Both the position numbers and the translations under genes were made by a program. From Paludisphaera mucosa (GTDB taxonomy: Bacteria > Planctomycetota > Planctomycetia > Isosphaerales > Isosphaeraceae): a DNA stretch of 64,000 nucleotides. The stretch is from contig NZ_JARRAG010000001.1 of assembly GCF_029589435.1 (NCBI RefSeq), positions 1,726,808-1,790,807 of the forward strand. Direction: 5' to 3'. The notes under the pieces are model-generated. The model made no database searches. It was not told the origin of the DNA and was given only the letters and a program-made list of their open reading frames with translations. Position 1 is the first letter of the stretch; the number at the start of each line of letters is the position of its first letter. Shown piece after piece: positions 49,116 to 57,865 of the stretch.

Positions 49116-50480
49116 TCAAATCCGGTTGGGCGTCGGGTCGGTCAGGCTTGAACGGATGAACCCCGAATCGGCCGGGGCCTGGTAGTCGATCGCCGCCAGG
49201 TCGGGCGTCTCGATGCGTCGGTAGCCCTGGATCCGGCTCTCGAGGGCGACGTCGAGCACGCCGCCGGTCAACTGCGTGCGTCGCACGGGGTAGGGAGGCG
49301 AGCCGCTGCGGAAGAAGTCTTCGACCCGCAGTACCAGCGGGTTGAAGAAGCTCGCTCCCGGGGGCGCTGGGAGATACGTCAGCGTCGACACGATCGACTC
49401 GCGGCCCGCGCCGTCGACGGTCCGTACGGCCACCGTCGTGTCGTCGACGTGGCCGTTGAGGATCAGGACCGTGCCGCGGAGGCCGTCGACGTATTCGACG
49501 ACGAACGCGACGGGGACGTCCAGGATCGTCTCCTTGTCGCGGACTCCGGGACGCTTGAAATCCTTCGTGTTCTGGCGGACGTCGCCCGGGTTCACCGTGT
49601 GACTGCGTCCCAGGGCGTGAGTGAGCAATTCCCACGACCAGACGCCGCGGTCGCCGGCCTCCCAGACGGCGTCGCCTTCCAGGTAGGTCACGGCAGCGAC
49701 CCCCTGCGGCATGCCGCGAAGGTCGCGACGCTCGGCCATGACCTGGAGCGTCTCGAGCGCGTGGAAGCCGAAGATCTCCAGGTTGCCGCGTGACGCCACC
49801 AGGACGTCCTTCATCGGCCGACCCAGGGGGATCTCCAGCTCGGGGAGCCGCCAGGTGACGGGCAGGCTGGAGCCGGCCATGAGCGGCACCTTGAGCGCGT
49901 CGGCCTGAGCGATCATCTCGGCGGCCTCGGCCCGACTGTATGAGAGGTGCTTGTCGATGAAGACCGGGGCGACGCGGCCCGAAGCCCGGAAGACGTCCAG
50001 GACTTGACGAAAATAGTCGTACCGGGGGTATAGCTTCTGGAGCTTCTCGTTGAGCGGATACTCGCCGTGCTCGGCGATCAGCAGGACGGCGTCGACCGCG
50101 AGCCGGCCCGTCCCGAGCGTCAGCGCGTCGGCGATCGTCGGGCTCTGGCGCACACCCTGCCGGGCGGCCTTGGCGCGACCCAGGTCGGTCGCGTCGGCCT
50201 GCTCGATGTACAGGCTGGCGACGTCGAACGGCGGCCTGTGCAGGTTCTGTTCGGGCGTCCGACCGGGCCCGCCGTCGTAAACCGGGAAGCCGTCGAGGAA
50301 CCGACCGACGATGTGGTAGCCGTGCGAAAGGTAGAAATACGTCGAAGCCAGCGCGGCGATCTTGGGCCGCCGCGCGGGCTCCTCCGCCGCGCCCATGGCG
50401 CCCGGACCCAACCCCGCCCCCACGCCGGCTGCGACGCCGAGCCCTTCCAAGAATCCACGACGCGACGTTCCCGACTTCAC
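49116..50480 (-). CDS. Exported protein of unknown function
   Basis: A 454-residue protein. The preferred start is GTG 50480 with AAGGGGGA upstream; the frame is open to 51833 but there it only runs antisense to and across other genes. The leader GTSRRGFLEGLGVAAGVGAG is twin-arginine-like. The body includes IAALASTYFYLSHGYHIVGRFLDG, a Rossmann-like opening, and later VFIDKHLSYS and MAGSSLPVTWR. This look recalls Gfo/Idh-type oxidoreductases without a recognisable nucleotide motif. I do not assign a reaction. It starts 26 bases after the end of the AI-2E-type transporter gene, probably one operon. Confidence 0.75.
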   Translation of the reverse strand: MKSGTSRRGFLEGLGVAAGVGAGLGPGAMGAAEEPARRPKIAALASTYFYLSHGYHIVGRFLDGFPVYDGGPGRTPEQNLHRPPFDVASLYIEQADATDLGRAKAARQGVRQSPTIADALTLGTGRLAVDAVLLIAEHGEYPLNEKLQKLYPRYDYFRQVLDVFRASGRVAPVFIDKHLSYSRAEAAEMIAQADALKVPLMAGSSLPVTWRLPELEIPLGRPMKDVLVASRGNLEIFGFHALETLQVMAERRDLRGMPQGVAAVTYLEGDAVWEAGDRGVWSWELLTHALGRSHTVNPGDVRQNTKDFKRPGVRDKETILDVPVAFVVEYVDGLRGTVLILNGHVDDTTVAVRTVDGAGRESIVSTLTYLPAPPGASFFNPLVLRVEDFFRSGSPPYPVRRTQLTGGVLDVALESRIQGYRRIETPDLAAIDYQAPADSGFIRSSLTDPTPNRI

Positions 50481-50506
50481 GGCGATCCCCCTTCGATGAT
50501 CACGTT

Positions 50507-51673
50507 TCAACTCCGGCCCGAGCCGACGCCGTCCGGCTTGCCCGCCGGCGACGTCGCGGCGGCCTTCGCGAGCGCATCCAGATCGTCCTCGGTCGTGACG
50601 CTGATGTATTGCGGCGACCGCCAGTCCACGCTCATCAATTCGGCCCAACGGTTCAGCTCGGGCACGGTCTGGCAGACGATCTTGAGCGTCGCGGTGATCG
50701 GCATCGCCAGGATCAGGCCCGACAGCCCCCACAAGTAGCCCCAGAAGAGGCAGGCGATCAGGACGGTCGTGCCGTTCAGGTCGAGCGACTTCCCCATGAC
50801 CATCGGCGTGACGACGTAGCCCTCCACGCCCAGGACCGCCAGGTACATCGCCGCGACGATCAGCGCGTCGCCCAGCGAACCCGTCTGCCCCAGCGCGATG
50901 AGCGTCGGCAGGGCCCCGCCGGCGAGCTGGCCGATGTAGGGAATGTAGTTCGTCACCGCGGCGAACAGTCCTAACGACAGCGCGAAGTTGACCCCCAGGA
51001 ACCAGAGTCCGAGCGCCACGACCAGGCCGACCCCCAGGTTGATGATCGTGCGGGCGATCAGGTAAGCCCGGACTTTCCGCGTCACCTGATCCAGGATCGA
51101 CCGGGCGTTGCGTCCCGATTCGGGCGTGCGGGCGAAGAATCGCAGGACCTTGGTCGTGAGCATCTCGCTCTCGATCAGGAGGAAGATCACGAGCACGAGG
51201 ACGATGAACCCCTGGACGACCCAGGCGGTGACGTCCGTCAGCCCCACGCTCAGCTTCTCGATCAGGAGCGCCCGGTTGGTGTCGCCGAGGCGGTCGATCG
51301 TCCCGGGCTCGGGCAGGATCACCCGCAGCGAGGGCTGGTCCCGGATCAGGTCCGTGATCCGCCTGCTGACCTGGCCGGCGAGCCGCTCGATGTCCGTCGG
51401 CAGGGTGTTGGCGGCCTGGATCAGGCTCTCGGCGGTCAGGCTGGCGAGGTAGAGGGCCCCCAGCACGATCATCAGGAAGACCGCCAGCACGCCGAAGGGT
51501 CCATAAGGCAGCCGCCGACGGAAGAACGCGGCGAGCGGCGAGAAGATGCTGGCCAGCATCAGGGCGAACGCGACGGGCGCCACGATCGGCTTCAGCAGGT
51601 AGAGCGCGGCGACGACCCCGAGGACCGCCAGCACCACCTGGGAGGACGCCGCGTACTTCGCCGCTCGATCCAA
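50507..51673 (-). CDS. AI-2E-family transporter
   Basis: A 388-residue membrane protein starting at TTG 51673 with GGGAGAG upstream. It has about seven hydrophobic segments. The pattern VLAVLGVVAALYLLKPIVAPVAFALMLASIFSPLAAFFRR, the long periplasmic or cytoplasmic helix with LPTDIERLAGQVSRRI, and LWFLGVNFALSLGLFAAVTNYIPYIGQ are typical of the AI-2E/PerM family. Members export varied small molecules or act as Na+/H+ antiporters; the substrate here is unknown. Confidence 0.9.
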   Translation of the reverse strand: MDRAAKYAASSQVVLAVLGVVAALYLLKPIVAPVAFALMLASIFSPLAAFFRRRLPYGPFGVLAVFLMIVLGALYLASLTAESLIQAANTLPTDIERLAGQVSRRITDLIRDQPSLRVILPEPGTIDRLGDTNRALLIEKLSVGLTDVTAWVVQGFIVLVLVIFLLIESEMLTTKVLRFFARTPESGRNARSILDQVTRKVRAYLIARTIINLGVGLVVALGLWFLGVNFALSLGLFAAVTNYIPYIGQLAGGALPTLIALGQTGSLGDALIVAAMYLAVLGVEGYVVTPMVMGKSLDLNGTTVLIACLFWGYLWGLSGLILAMPITATLKIVCQTVPELNRWAELMSVDWRSPQYISVTTEDDLDALAKAAATSPAGKPDGVGSGRS

Positions 51674-52094
51674 GACGACTCTCCCGGTGACGGGGCCCAG
51701 GGAACGGTCGGATCCGACCGCAGGGGACGGGCCCGTCCATCATCCGGCCCGCTCGCCCGGTCCGCAAGCCCGGCGACGGCCGCCGACCGCCCCGCTGCGA
51801 GGATTGCTGGAAGCGTCGAGACGTGCTCACCACATATCACCATCGGCGCCGACGCGGCCCGGCTCGTCGGCACGGGCGGTGGGGATGTTCGGGGCTTGCC
51901 GGATGAAGAACTTGCGACGGAGATGACGGCCGACGGGGCCTGGCTCGCGCCGGCCGCGCACGCCGGCGATCAGCCCCTTTGACCCGGGTCGGCGGGGGGA
52001 GTACGATCCATGGTGAAGACACGATGATGGCGACGAGACCCCTCGGGCCCGCCGCGTATCCTTTCTCAATTCTTGGTGCGAAAGGGAGTCGATC
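51674..52094. other. Intergenic region, no gene seen
   Basis: A 421-base gap between the transporter gene and a small plus-strand gene. I see no coding frame or tRNA. It contains a 17-base motif (51982-51998) also present at 41722-41738. The ribosome site AAGGGAG of the next gene is at its right end. Confidence 0.45.
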
Positions 52095-52418
52095 ATGCCT
52101 CTCTTCGAGGTCGAAACGACGTCACATATCATGATTGCGTCGGCCGACGATGAGGCCACGGCCCGGTCGTTCGCGCAGACGAACTACCCGGCCGAGGAGA
52201 TCATCCGGGTGGCCCATCGTCCCCGCGACGCCTGGGTCATCTCCAAGAATCTGCTCGGGGTGCAGTCCGACGTCGACCCGTGCTCGGCGGCCCGGGAATG
52301 CCTGGCCAAGGCCGCCGGCGACAAGCTGCACGCCGTCCGGCTGTACATGCAGAAGACCGGGGCGGACCTGGAACAGGCCCGCAAGGTCGTCGAGACGAAC
52401 ATGTCGCGCGGCTGGTGA
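52095..52418 (+). CDS. Small protein with L7/L12-like C-terminal segment
   Basis: A 107-residue protein with AAGGGAG before the start. The N-terminal half (FEVETTSHIMIASADDEATARSFAQTNYP) looks like a small alpha/beta domain. The C-terminal LHAVRLYMQKTGADLEQARKVVE resembles the helix pair of the ribosomal L7/L12 C-terminal domain, also found alone in bacterial small proteins. It may bind a translation factor or simply share the fold. It stands alone between an AI-2E gene and glgC. Function unknown. Confidence 0.7.
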   Translation: MPLFEVETTSHIMIASADDEATARSFAQTNYPAEEIIRVAHRPRDAWVISKNLLGVQSDVDPCSAARECLAKAAGDKLHAVRLYMQKTGADLEQARKVVETNMSRGW

Positions 52419-52695
52419 GCGCGGGTCGCCGGTCCGAGGAGGGCCGGCCGGACGCGCGCCGATGCGGTCGACGTCGTGGACGCGAAGGATTCCCCGAGGT
52501 CGGGCCTTCCCGATCGATCCCCGGAAACGTCGGGGCGACGAGAGAGCGGGCCCTTTCGGCCCATCGGCAGCCCGGGGCGCGAGAATTGTATATTCGGAAG
52601 ATCGCCCGATGAATCGTGAACGTCACGAATCCTCAAGCCGCATCCGCGACCGTCGCCCGAGTCGACGGCCCGCCACGCCCTGAAGGAGGGGTCCC

Positions 52696-53982
52696 ATGCC
52701 TCGGGTCATCTCGTTGATCTTGGGAGGGGGAAGGGGCACGCGCCTCTACCCCTTGACCAAGTCGCGGAGCAAGCCCGCGGTGCCCATCGCCGGGAAGTAT
52801 CGTCTCATCGACATCCCCGTGTCGAACTGCATTCACTCCGGGCTGCACCGCATCTTCGTCGTCACCCAGTTCAACTCCGTCAGCCTCCACCGCCACATCT
52901 ACAACACCTACAAGTTCGACCCGTTCGAAGGCGGGTTCGTGGAGATCCTCGCCGCCCAGCAGACGATGCAGAGCGAGACCTGGTACCAGGGGACCGCCGA
53001 CGCCGTCCGCCGCAACATCCCCTACTTCACGGACAAGGACTACGACCTGGTGTTGATCCTGTCGGGCGACCAGCTCTACCGGATGGACTTCCAGGAGATG
53101 ATCAAGACCCACGTCGAGAACAAGGCGGTGGTGACGATCGCCGCCCTGCCGGTGCCCGAGTCCGAGGCCCGCTCGTGCGGCGTCATGCGGATCCAGGCCG
53201 ACGGCCGCGTCATCGACTTCGAGGAGAAGCCGAAGACGCAGGAGAAGCTCAACCGCGTCCGCACCGACCCCAACTGGCTCGACAAGCTCGGCCTGAAGGC
53301 CCACGGCCGGCCCTACCTGGCGAGCATGGGCATCTACGTCTTCAACACCAAGACGCTCGTCGACCTCCTGGCTTCCAGCAACGCGACCGACTTCGGCCAC
53401 GAGCTGCTCCCGCAGATCATCACCCAGCAGCGCGTGCAGGCCCACCTGTTCGACGGCTACTGGGAAGACATCGGCACCGTCGGGGCCTTCCACCAGGCCA
53501 ACATCGACCTGACCCTGGACCACCCCCCGTTCGACTTCACGCACGGCGAGCAACCGATCTTCACCAGGCCCCGATTCCTCCCCAGCTCGCGAATCCTGGG
53601 CGCGACCGTGCGCAACAGCCTGATCTGCGACGGCTGCGTGATCGGCCGGGGCTCGGTCATCGAGAACTCGGTGATCGGCGTCCGCTCGATCATCGGCGAC
53701 AACGTCACGATCCGCGACTCCTACCTGATGGGGGCGGACCTCTACGAACAGCCCGACGACGTCAGGCGGAATCAGGGCGAGGGGATCGTGAACCTCGGCG
53801 TCGGAGCGGGGTCAGTGATCGAGCGGGCGATCGTCGACAAGAACTCGCGGATCGGCCGCAACGTCAAGGTCGTCAACGAGACCGGGATCGTCGACTCCGA
53901 GGAATGCCCCACCCACGTGATCCGCGACGGCGTCGTGGTCGTCCCCAAGCATACGATCTTGCACGAAGGCAGCGTGATCTGA
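52696..53982 (+). CDS. glgC: Glucose-1-phosphate adenylyltransferase
   Basis: A 428-residue ADP-glucose pyrophosphorylase, first step of glycogen synthesis. ATG 52696 has AAGGAGG upstream. LGGGRGTRLYPLTKSRSKPAVPIAGKYRLIDIPVSNC is the nucleotide and sugar phosphate site, and a left-handed beta-helix domain (about 290-400) carries repeated hexapeptides. The length is standard. It is followed 60 bases later by an ABC transporter operon with no obvious link to glycogen. Confidence 0.95.
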   Translation: MPRVISLILGGGRGTRLYPLTKSRSKPAVPIAGKYRLIDIPVSNCIHSGLHRIFVVTQFNSVSLHRHIYNTYKFDPFEGGFVEILAAQQTMQSETWYQGTADAVRRNIPYFTDKDYDLVLILSGDQLYRMDFQEMIKTHVENKAVVTIAALPVPESEARSCGVMRIQADGRVIDFEEKPKTQEKLNRVRTDPNWLDKLGLKAHGRPYLASMGIYVFNTKTLVDLLASSNATDFGHELLPQIITQQRVQAHLFDGYWEDIGTVGAFHQANIDLTLDHPPFDFTHGEQPIFTRPRFLPSSRILGATVRNSLICDGCVIGRGSVIENSVIGVRSIIGDNVTIRDSYLMGADLYEQPDDVRRNQGEGIVNLGVGAGSVIERAIVDKNSRIGRNVKVVNETGIVDSEECPTHVIRDGVVVVPKHTILHEGSVI

Positions 53983-54042
53983 CGGCGAGAGTCCGCCGAG
54001 GCGGGCGGAAGGATCCGGGTCGAACCTGCCGAGGAGGACTGC

Positions 54043-55053
54043 GTGACGACGGAGCCCGCGATCCGCGTGAAGGACCTGCGCAAGGAGTATCCCGGCCGCG
54101 ACGGGCCGGTCCACGCCGTCGCCGGCGTCGACCTGGAGATCCCTCCCGGCGAGTGTTTCGGCCTGCTCGGCCCCAACGGGGCGGGCAAGACGACCACCGT
54201 CGAGATCCTGGAAGGCCTGAACCGTCCGACTTCGGGCGAGGTCGAGGTCCTGGGCCGACGCTGGGACGTCGAGCCCACGGCGATCCGCGAGCGGATCGGC
54301 GTGACCTTGCAAGAAACGCGTTTCCCCGACAAGGAGACCGTGCGCGAACTCCTGACCGTCTTCCGGAGCTTCTACAGCCACGGCCTGACGGTCGACGGGG
54401 CCATGGCGCGGGTCTCGCTCGAATCCAAGGCCAACGCCCTGATCGAGCAACTCTCCGGCGGCCAGCAGCAGCGCCTGGCGGTGGCGGTCGGGCTGATCGG
54501 CGACCCCGAAATCCTCTTCCTCGACGAGCCGACCACCGGCCTCGACCCCCAGTCTCGCCGACAGCTCTGGGACGTGATCCTCGACCTCCGGGGCCGGGGG
54601 CGGACCGTCCTGTTGACGACCCACTACATGGACGAGGCCGAGCGTCTCTGCGACCGCGTGGCGGTCATCGACCAGGGGAAGATCATCGCCCTGGGATCGC
54701 CCGCCGAGTTGATCGCCAAGCTCGGCGGCGAGCACGTCGTCGAGTTCGGCGTCGAGGGCGAGCCGATCGATCCCGCGACGTTCGCCGCGCTCGACTCGGT
54801 GCTCGCCGCCCGCGCCGAGGCCGACGGCTACTCACTGACCGTCGGCGAGCCCCACCGAGCCATCCCCGCGCTGCTGGACGCACTGGACGAGGTGGGCCGC
54901 CCGCTCGCCCGCCTGACGACCCGCCACGTGAGCCTGGAGGACGTCTTCGTCGCCCTCACGGGCCGTCGCCTCCGCGACGACGAGATCGAGGAGCCCGCCG
55001 TCGGCGGCCGCAACGGCCGTCGCTGGGGGCGAAAGGCCCGCGCCGCCCGCTGA
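54043..55053 (+). CDS. ABC transporter ATP-binding protein
   Basis: A 336-residue ATPase of the ABC-2 (drug/polysaccharide export) type from GTG 54043 with GAGGAGGA upstream. Walker A is GPNGAGKT (43-50), the signature LSGGQQQRL and Walker B EILFLDEPTTGLDPQ follow, and a C-terminal extension after about 225 resembles the CcmA-like subgroup. It is followed 52 bases later by its membrane partner. The substrate is unknown. Confidence 0.93.
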   Translation: MTTEPAIRVKDLRKEYPGRDGPVHAVAGVDLEIPPGECFGLLGPNGAGKTTTVEILEGLNRPTSGEVEVLGRRWDVEPTAIRERIGVTLQETRFPDKETVRELLTVFRSFYSHGLTVDGAMARVSLESKANALIEQLSGGQQQRLAVAVGLIGDPEILFLDEPTTGLDPQSRRQLWDVILDLRGRGRTVLLTTHYMDEAERLCDRVAVIDQGKIIALGSPAELIAKLGGEHVVEFGVEGEPIDPATFAALDSVLAARAEADGYSLTVGEPHRAIPALLDALDEVGRPLARLTTRHVSLEDVFVALTGRRLRDDEIEEPAVGGRNGRRWGRKARAAR

Positions 55054-55105
55054 ACCGGTCGGGCCGCGCGGCCCGGGATCCGACGCACCGCATCAAGGAT
55101 CGTGC

Positions 55106-56197
55106 ATGCTTCGCAATTCCCCCTTCGTCCAGCTCTATCTCGCCCGCCTGAGAGAGTTCATCCGCCAGCCCGCGCGGATCTTCTGGGTCTACGGCTTCCC
55201 GATGCTGTTGGCGATCGTCCTGGGCTTCGCCTTCCAGAGCCGCCCCCCCGCACCAGTCGCGGTCGACGTCGTCGAAGGGCCGGGGCTGGAGAGGGTGCGG
55301 TCGGCCGTCGCGGCCCACAACGACCGGCTCAAGTCGACCGCCGCGACGGCGGCCGGCGCGGCGACGGCGATCATCCTGGACGTCCATCCCGAGGCCGACG
55401 CCCTGAACCGCCTGCGGACCGGCCGGACGCCGGTGGTGGTCACTCCGGGGGAAGGCTCGGCGGTCACCTACCGCTACGACCCGACCCGGCCCGAATCGGC
55501 CGCCGCGCGAGGGGCGATCGACGACGTCCTCCAGAGGGCGGCGGGCCGCGTCGACCCGATCGCCTCGAACGACGTGCTCGTCACCGAGCCCGGCTCACGC
55601 TACATCGATTTCCTCATCCCGGGCCTGATCGGCCTCAACGCGATGGGGGGCGGGCTCTGGGGGGTTGGATTCTTCCTCGTCAACCTTCGCATCGGCAAGC
55701 TGTTGAAGTGCTACGTCGCGACCCCGATGCCCCGGCGCGACTTCCTCGGGGCGATCCTGGCGTCCCGGATGACCTTCCTGCTCCCGGACCTCGGCGTGCT
55801 CTTGCTGCTGGGCGTGCTCGCCTTTCACATGCCGATCCGCGGCAGCCTGGCCCTGGTCATCCTGCTGGACGTCGTGGGCGCGCTGGCGTTCGCCGGGCTG
55901 GGCCTCCTGATCGCCAGCCGGGCGGCGACGACCGAGACCGTCAGCGGGCTCATGAACCTCGTGATGCTGCCGATGTGGCTCCTCTCGGGAGTCTTCTTCT
56001 CCTCCGAACGGTTCCCCGCCGTCGTCCAGCCGATCATCCAGGCCTTGCCGCTGACCCAGCTCGTCGGCGGGCTCCGGCTGGTCCTGCTGGAAGGGGCCGG
56101 CCTGGGACGGTTCGAAGTCTGGCGAGCCCTGGCGATCCTCACCGCCTGGGCCGTGGGGACCTTCTGGCTCGCCCTCCGGCTCTTCAAGTGGACCTGA
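55106..56197 (+). CDS. ABC-2-type transporter permease
   Basis: A 363-residue permease. One N-terminal helix (about 24-42), a soluble loop of about 150 residues and then five helices (from about 175) follow the ABC-2 layout, with the typical MLPMWLLSGVFFSSERFPAVVQPIIQALPLTQLVGGLR near the C-terminus. It partners the ATPase upstream. An open frame on the opposite strand covers about half of this gene. Confidence 0.9.
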   Translation: MLRNSPFVQLYLARLREFIRQPARIFWVYGFPMLLAIVLGFAFQSRPPAPVAVDVVEGPGLERVRSAVAAHNDRLKSTAATAAGAATAIILDVHPEADALNRLRTGRTPVVVTPGEGSAVTYRYDPTRPESAAARGAIDDVLQRAAGRVDPIASNDVLVTEPGSRYIDFLIPGLIGLNAMGGGLWGVGFFLVNLRIGKLLKCYVATPMPRRDFLGAILASRMTFLLPDLGVLLLLGVLAFHMPIRGSLALVILLDVVGALAFAGLGLLIASRAATTETVSGLMNLVMLPMWLLSGVFFSSERFPAVVQPIIQALPLTQLVGGLRLVLLEGAGLGRFEVWRALAILTAWAVGTFWLALRLFKWT

Positions 56198-56869
56198 GTC
56201 GTACTCCCGCGGCCGGCGGAAGGTCGGCCGCTTGAAGACGAGACCCAGGTCGTGCAGCCAGCCCCGTCGCCAGGACGTCCCCGCGAGCGGCGGGATGGCC
56301 GGCTCGTCGAGCACGTGGCCGAGGAACGTCGCCTTCGCGAGGACCTCGACGTCCACGAACGACGAGCCCGACTGCAGCGGGATCTCCCGAAGCTTCTCCG
56401 CCCGGTGCAGACGGAACGGCGAATGGACGTCGGCGATGGGGACGCCGAAGACGACCTGGCGGACGATCCGGGCGAGGCGACGACCGAAGGCGCCGGCCGG
56501 CGACGTCGGTCGACCCCCGACGACGTGGTCGGCCTGGTCGAGCGCCTTGAGCAACGGCCCCCAGTGCAGAGGATTCGGCGGTCCGACCGCCGTGGTGATC
56601 GCGACGATCGGATGCGACGCGGCTCGGAGCGCGTCCTGGACCAGGGCGTTCAATCGGGGCGCCGACCGGTCGAGGGCCTCGAAAACGACTTCGATGGGTC
56701 GGCCCGAGGATCGCAGCCAACCGACGCTCTCGTCCCAGGCGGTCGAGACTTCAGGAGCGAGCGGAGCGTCATGAAGGACGATCAGGCTGACTCCGACGAC
56801 GCCCATCGGCTCGCGATGGAAATGCGCCGCGAAGGGATCGTCGGGGTCGAACGGCTCGGGCGTCGTCAT
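55595..56869 (-). CDS. Glycosyltransferase-like protein with doubtful C-terminal run-on
   Basis: The frame gives 424 residues, but only the first 220 or so (56200-56869) look like a protein: GVVGVSLIVLHDA, VGPPNPLHWGPLLKALDQADHVVGGRPT and FGVPIADVHSPFRLHRAEKLREIPLQSGSSFVDVEVLAKA fit a GT2-like sugar transferase fold. The remaining 200 residues are the antisense of the ABC permease gene and are strongly Glu/Gln/Pro-rich. A stop in another frame at 56184 suggests that the real gene ends near 56200 and that one base has been lost or misread. Its ATG overlaps the stop of the aminotransferase gene by four bases (56866-56869). Confidence 0.6.
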   Translation of the reverse strand: MTTPEPFDPDDPFAAHFHREPMGVVGVSLIVLHDAPLAPEVSTAWDESVGWLRSSGRPIEVVFEALDRSAPRLNALVQDALRAASHPIVAITTAVGPPNPLHWGPLLKALDQADHVVGGRPTSPAGAFGRRLARIVRQVVFGVPIADVHSPFRLHRAEKLREIPLQSGSSFVDVEVLAKATFLGHVLDEPAIPPLAGTSWRRGWLHDLGLVFKRPTFRRPREYDSGPLEEPEGEPEGPHGPGGEDRQGSPDFEPSQAGPFQQDQPEPADELGQRQGLDDRLDDGGEPFGGEEDSREEPHRQHHEVHEPADGLGRRRPAGDQEAQPGERQRAHDVQQDDQGQAAADRHVKGEHAQQQEHAEVREQEGHPGRQDRPEEVAPGHRGRDVALQQLADAKVDEEESNPPEPAPHRVEADQARDEEIDVA

Positions 56870-57768
56870 GAGACCTGCGCCGGCGCTTCCTTCGTCTCAT
56901 ACGAGGCCGCCTCGGCGAGCCAGGCGTTCAAATCGTCCGTGTAGGCGGCCTGGAGCTTGGCCGCGATCGGGCCGGGTCGACCAGATCCGACCGGGCGGCC
57001 GTCGATGGTGGCGACGGGCATGATTTCGGTGGACGTCCCGACCAGGAACACCTCGTCGGCCTTGAGCAGTTCGGCGAGCGTGACGCGACGTTCGACGAAC
57101 GGCACGTCGATTTTCTTCACCAGGCGCTGGGTGAGGTGGCGGGTCATCCCGATCAGGATCTCGTGCCCCTCGGGCGTCCCCTCGATGCGGCCGTCGCGGA
57201 CCCAAAGCAGGGACGTGTGCGTGGCCTCGGTGACGTGGCCTTCGGCGTCGATCAAGACCGCCTCATAGGCCCCCTCGCGATGGGCCGATTCGTTCGCCAG
57301 GACGTTTCCCAGGAGGTTCGTCGTCTTGATGTCGCAGCGCTTCCAGCGGATGTCCGGCCGGCTGACGATCGGCACGCCCGACTTGCGGAGTTCGGCCATC
57401 GGGCCGTCGTCGTACGGGCGGACGATGATGACCTCGGTGGGCTTGACGGGGGGGTGCGGAAAGGCGTGCGTCCGGGGCGCGACCCCGCGGGTGATCTGGA
57501 CGTAGACCAGGCCTTCCTTCACGAAACTCGCCCGGATCGTCCGGTAGATCCGCGCCACGAGCTGGTCGAGGTCGTAGGGGGGGAATTCCAGCTCCTTGAG
57601 GCTGCGTTTGAGCCTCGCGAGATGGTCGCCCTCCAGCCAGCAGCGGCCCTGGTAGATCCGGCAGACCTCATAAACCGAGTCGCCGAAGAGGAAGCCCCGG
57701 TCGTAGATCGGGACGGTCGCCTGTTCGGGCGCCATCAGGTCCCCATTGACGCAAGCCAAGTCGCCCAT
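56866..57768 (-). CDS. dat: D-amino acid aminotransferase (class IV)
   Basis: A 300-residue PLP enzyme from ATG 57768 with AAAGGA upstream; the open frame extends to 57843 without a good start. Lys148 in CDIKTTNLLGNVLANE binds PLP. The TRGVAPRTHAFP segment supplies Arg100 and His102, which in D-alanine aminotransferase hold the substrate carboxylate, so the D-amino acid form is favoured over BcaT. It may supply D-amino acids for the cell wall. It precedes the glycosyltransferase-like gene with a four-base overlap. Confidence 0.85.
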   Translation of the reverse strand: MGDLACVNGDLMAPEQATVPIYDRGFLFGDSVYEVCRIYQGRCWLEGDHLARLKRSLKELEFPPYDLDQLVARIYRTIRASFVKEGLVYVQITRGVAPRTHAFPHPPVKPTEVIIVRPYDDGPMAELRKSGVPIVSRPDIRWKRCDIKTTNLLGNVLANESAHREGAYEAVLIDAEGHVTEATHTSLLWVRDGRIEGTPEGHEILIGMTRHLTQRLVKKIDVPFVERRVTLAELLKADEVFLVGTSTEIMPVATIDGRPVGSGRPGPIAAKLQAAYTDDLNAWLAEAASYETKEAPAQVS

Positions 57769-57865
57769 CCGCTCGATCCTTTCGCAAGTCGTCGACGCAC
57801 CTTCACCACGGCCAGGATAACCCCCGGTGGTCGCGTGGGGCAATGGCGGCGGGGAGGGGGGGCGG

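Noticed and set aside
50481-51833. Extended N-terminus for the exported protein at 49116-50480
   Set aside because: The extra 451 codons are antisense-like and cover the AI-2E transporter gene; GTG 50480 has a good ribosome site and an export leader.
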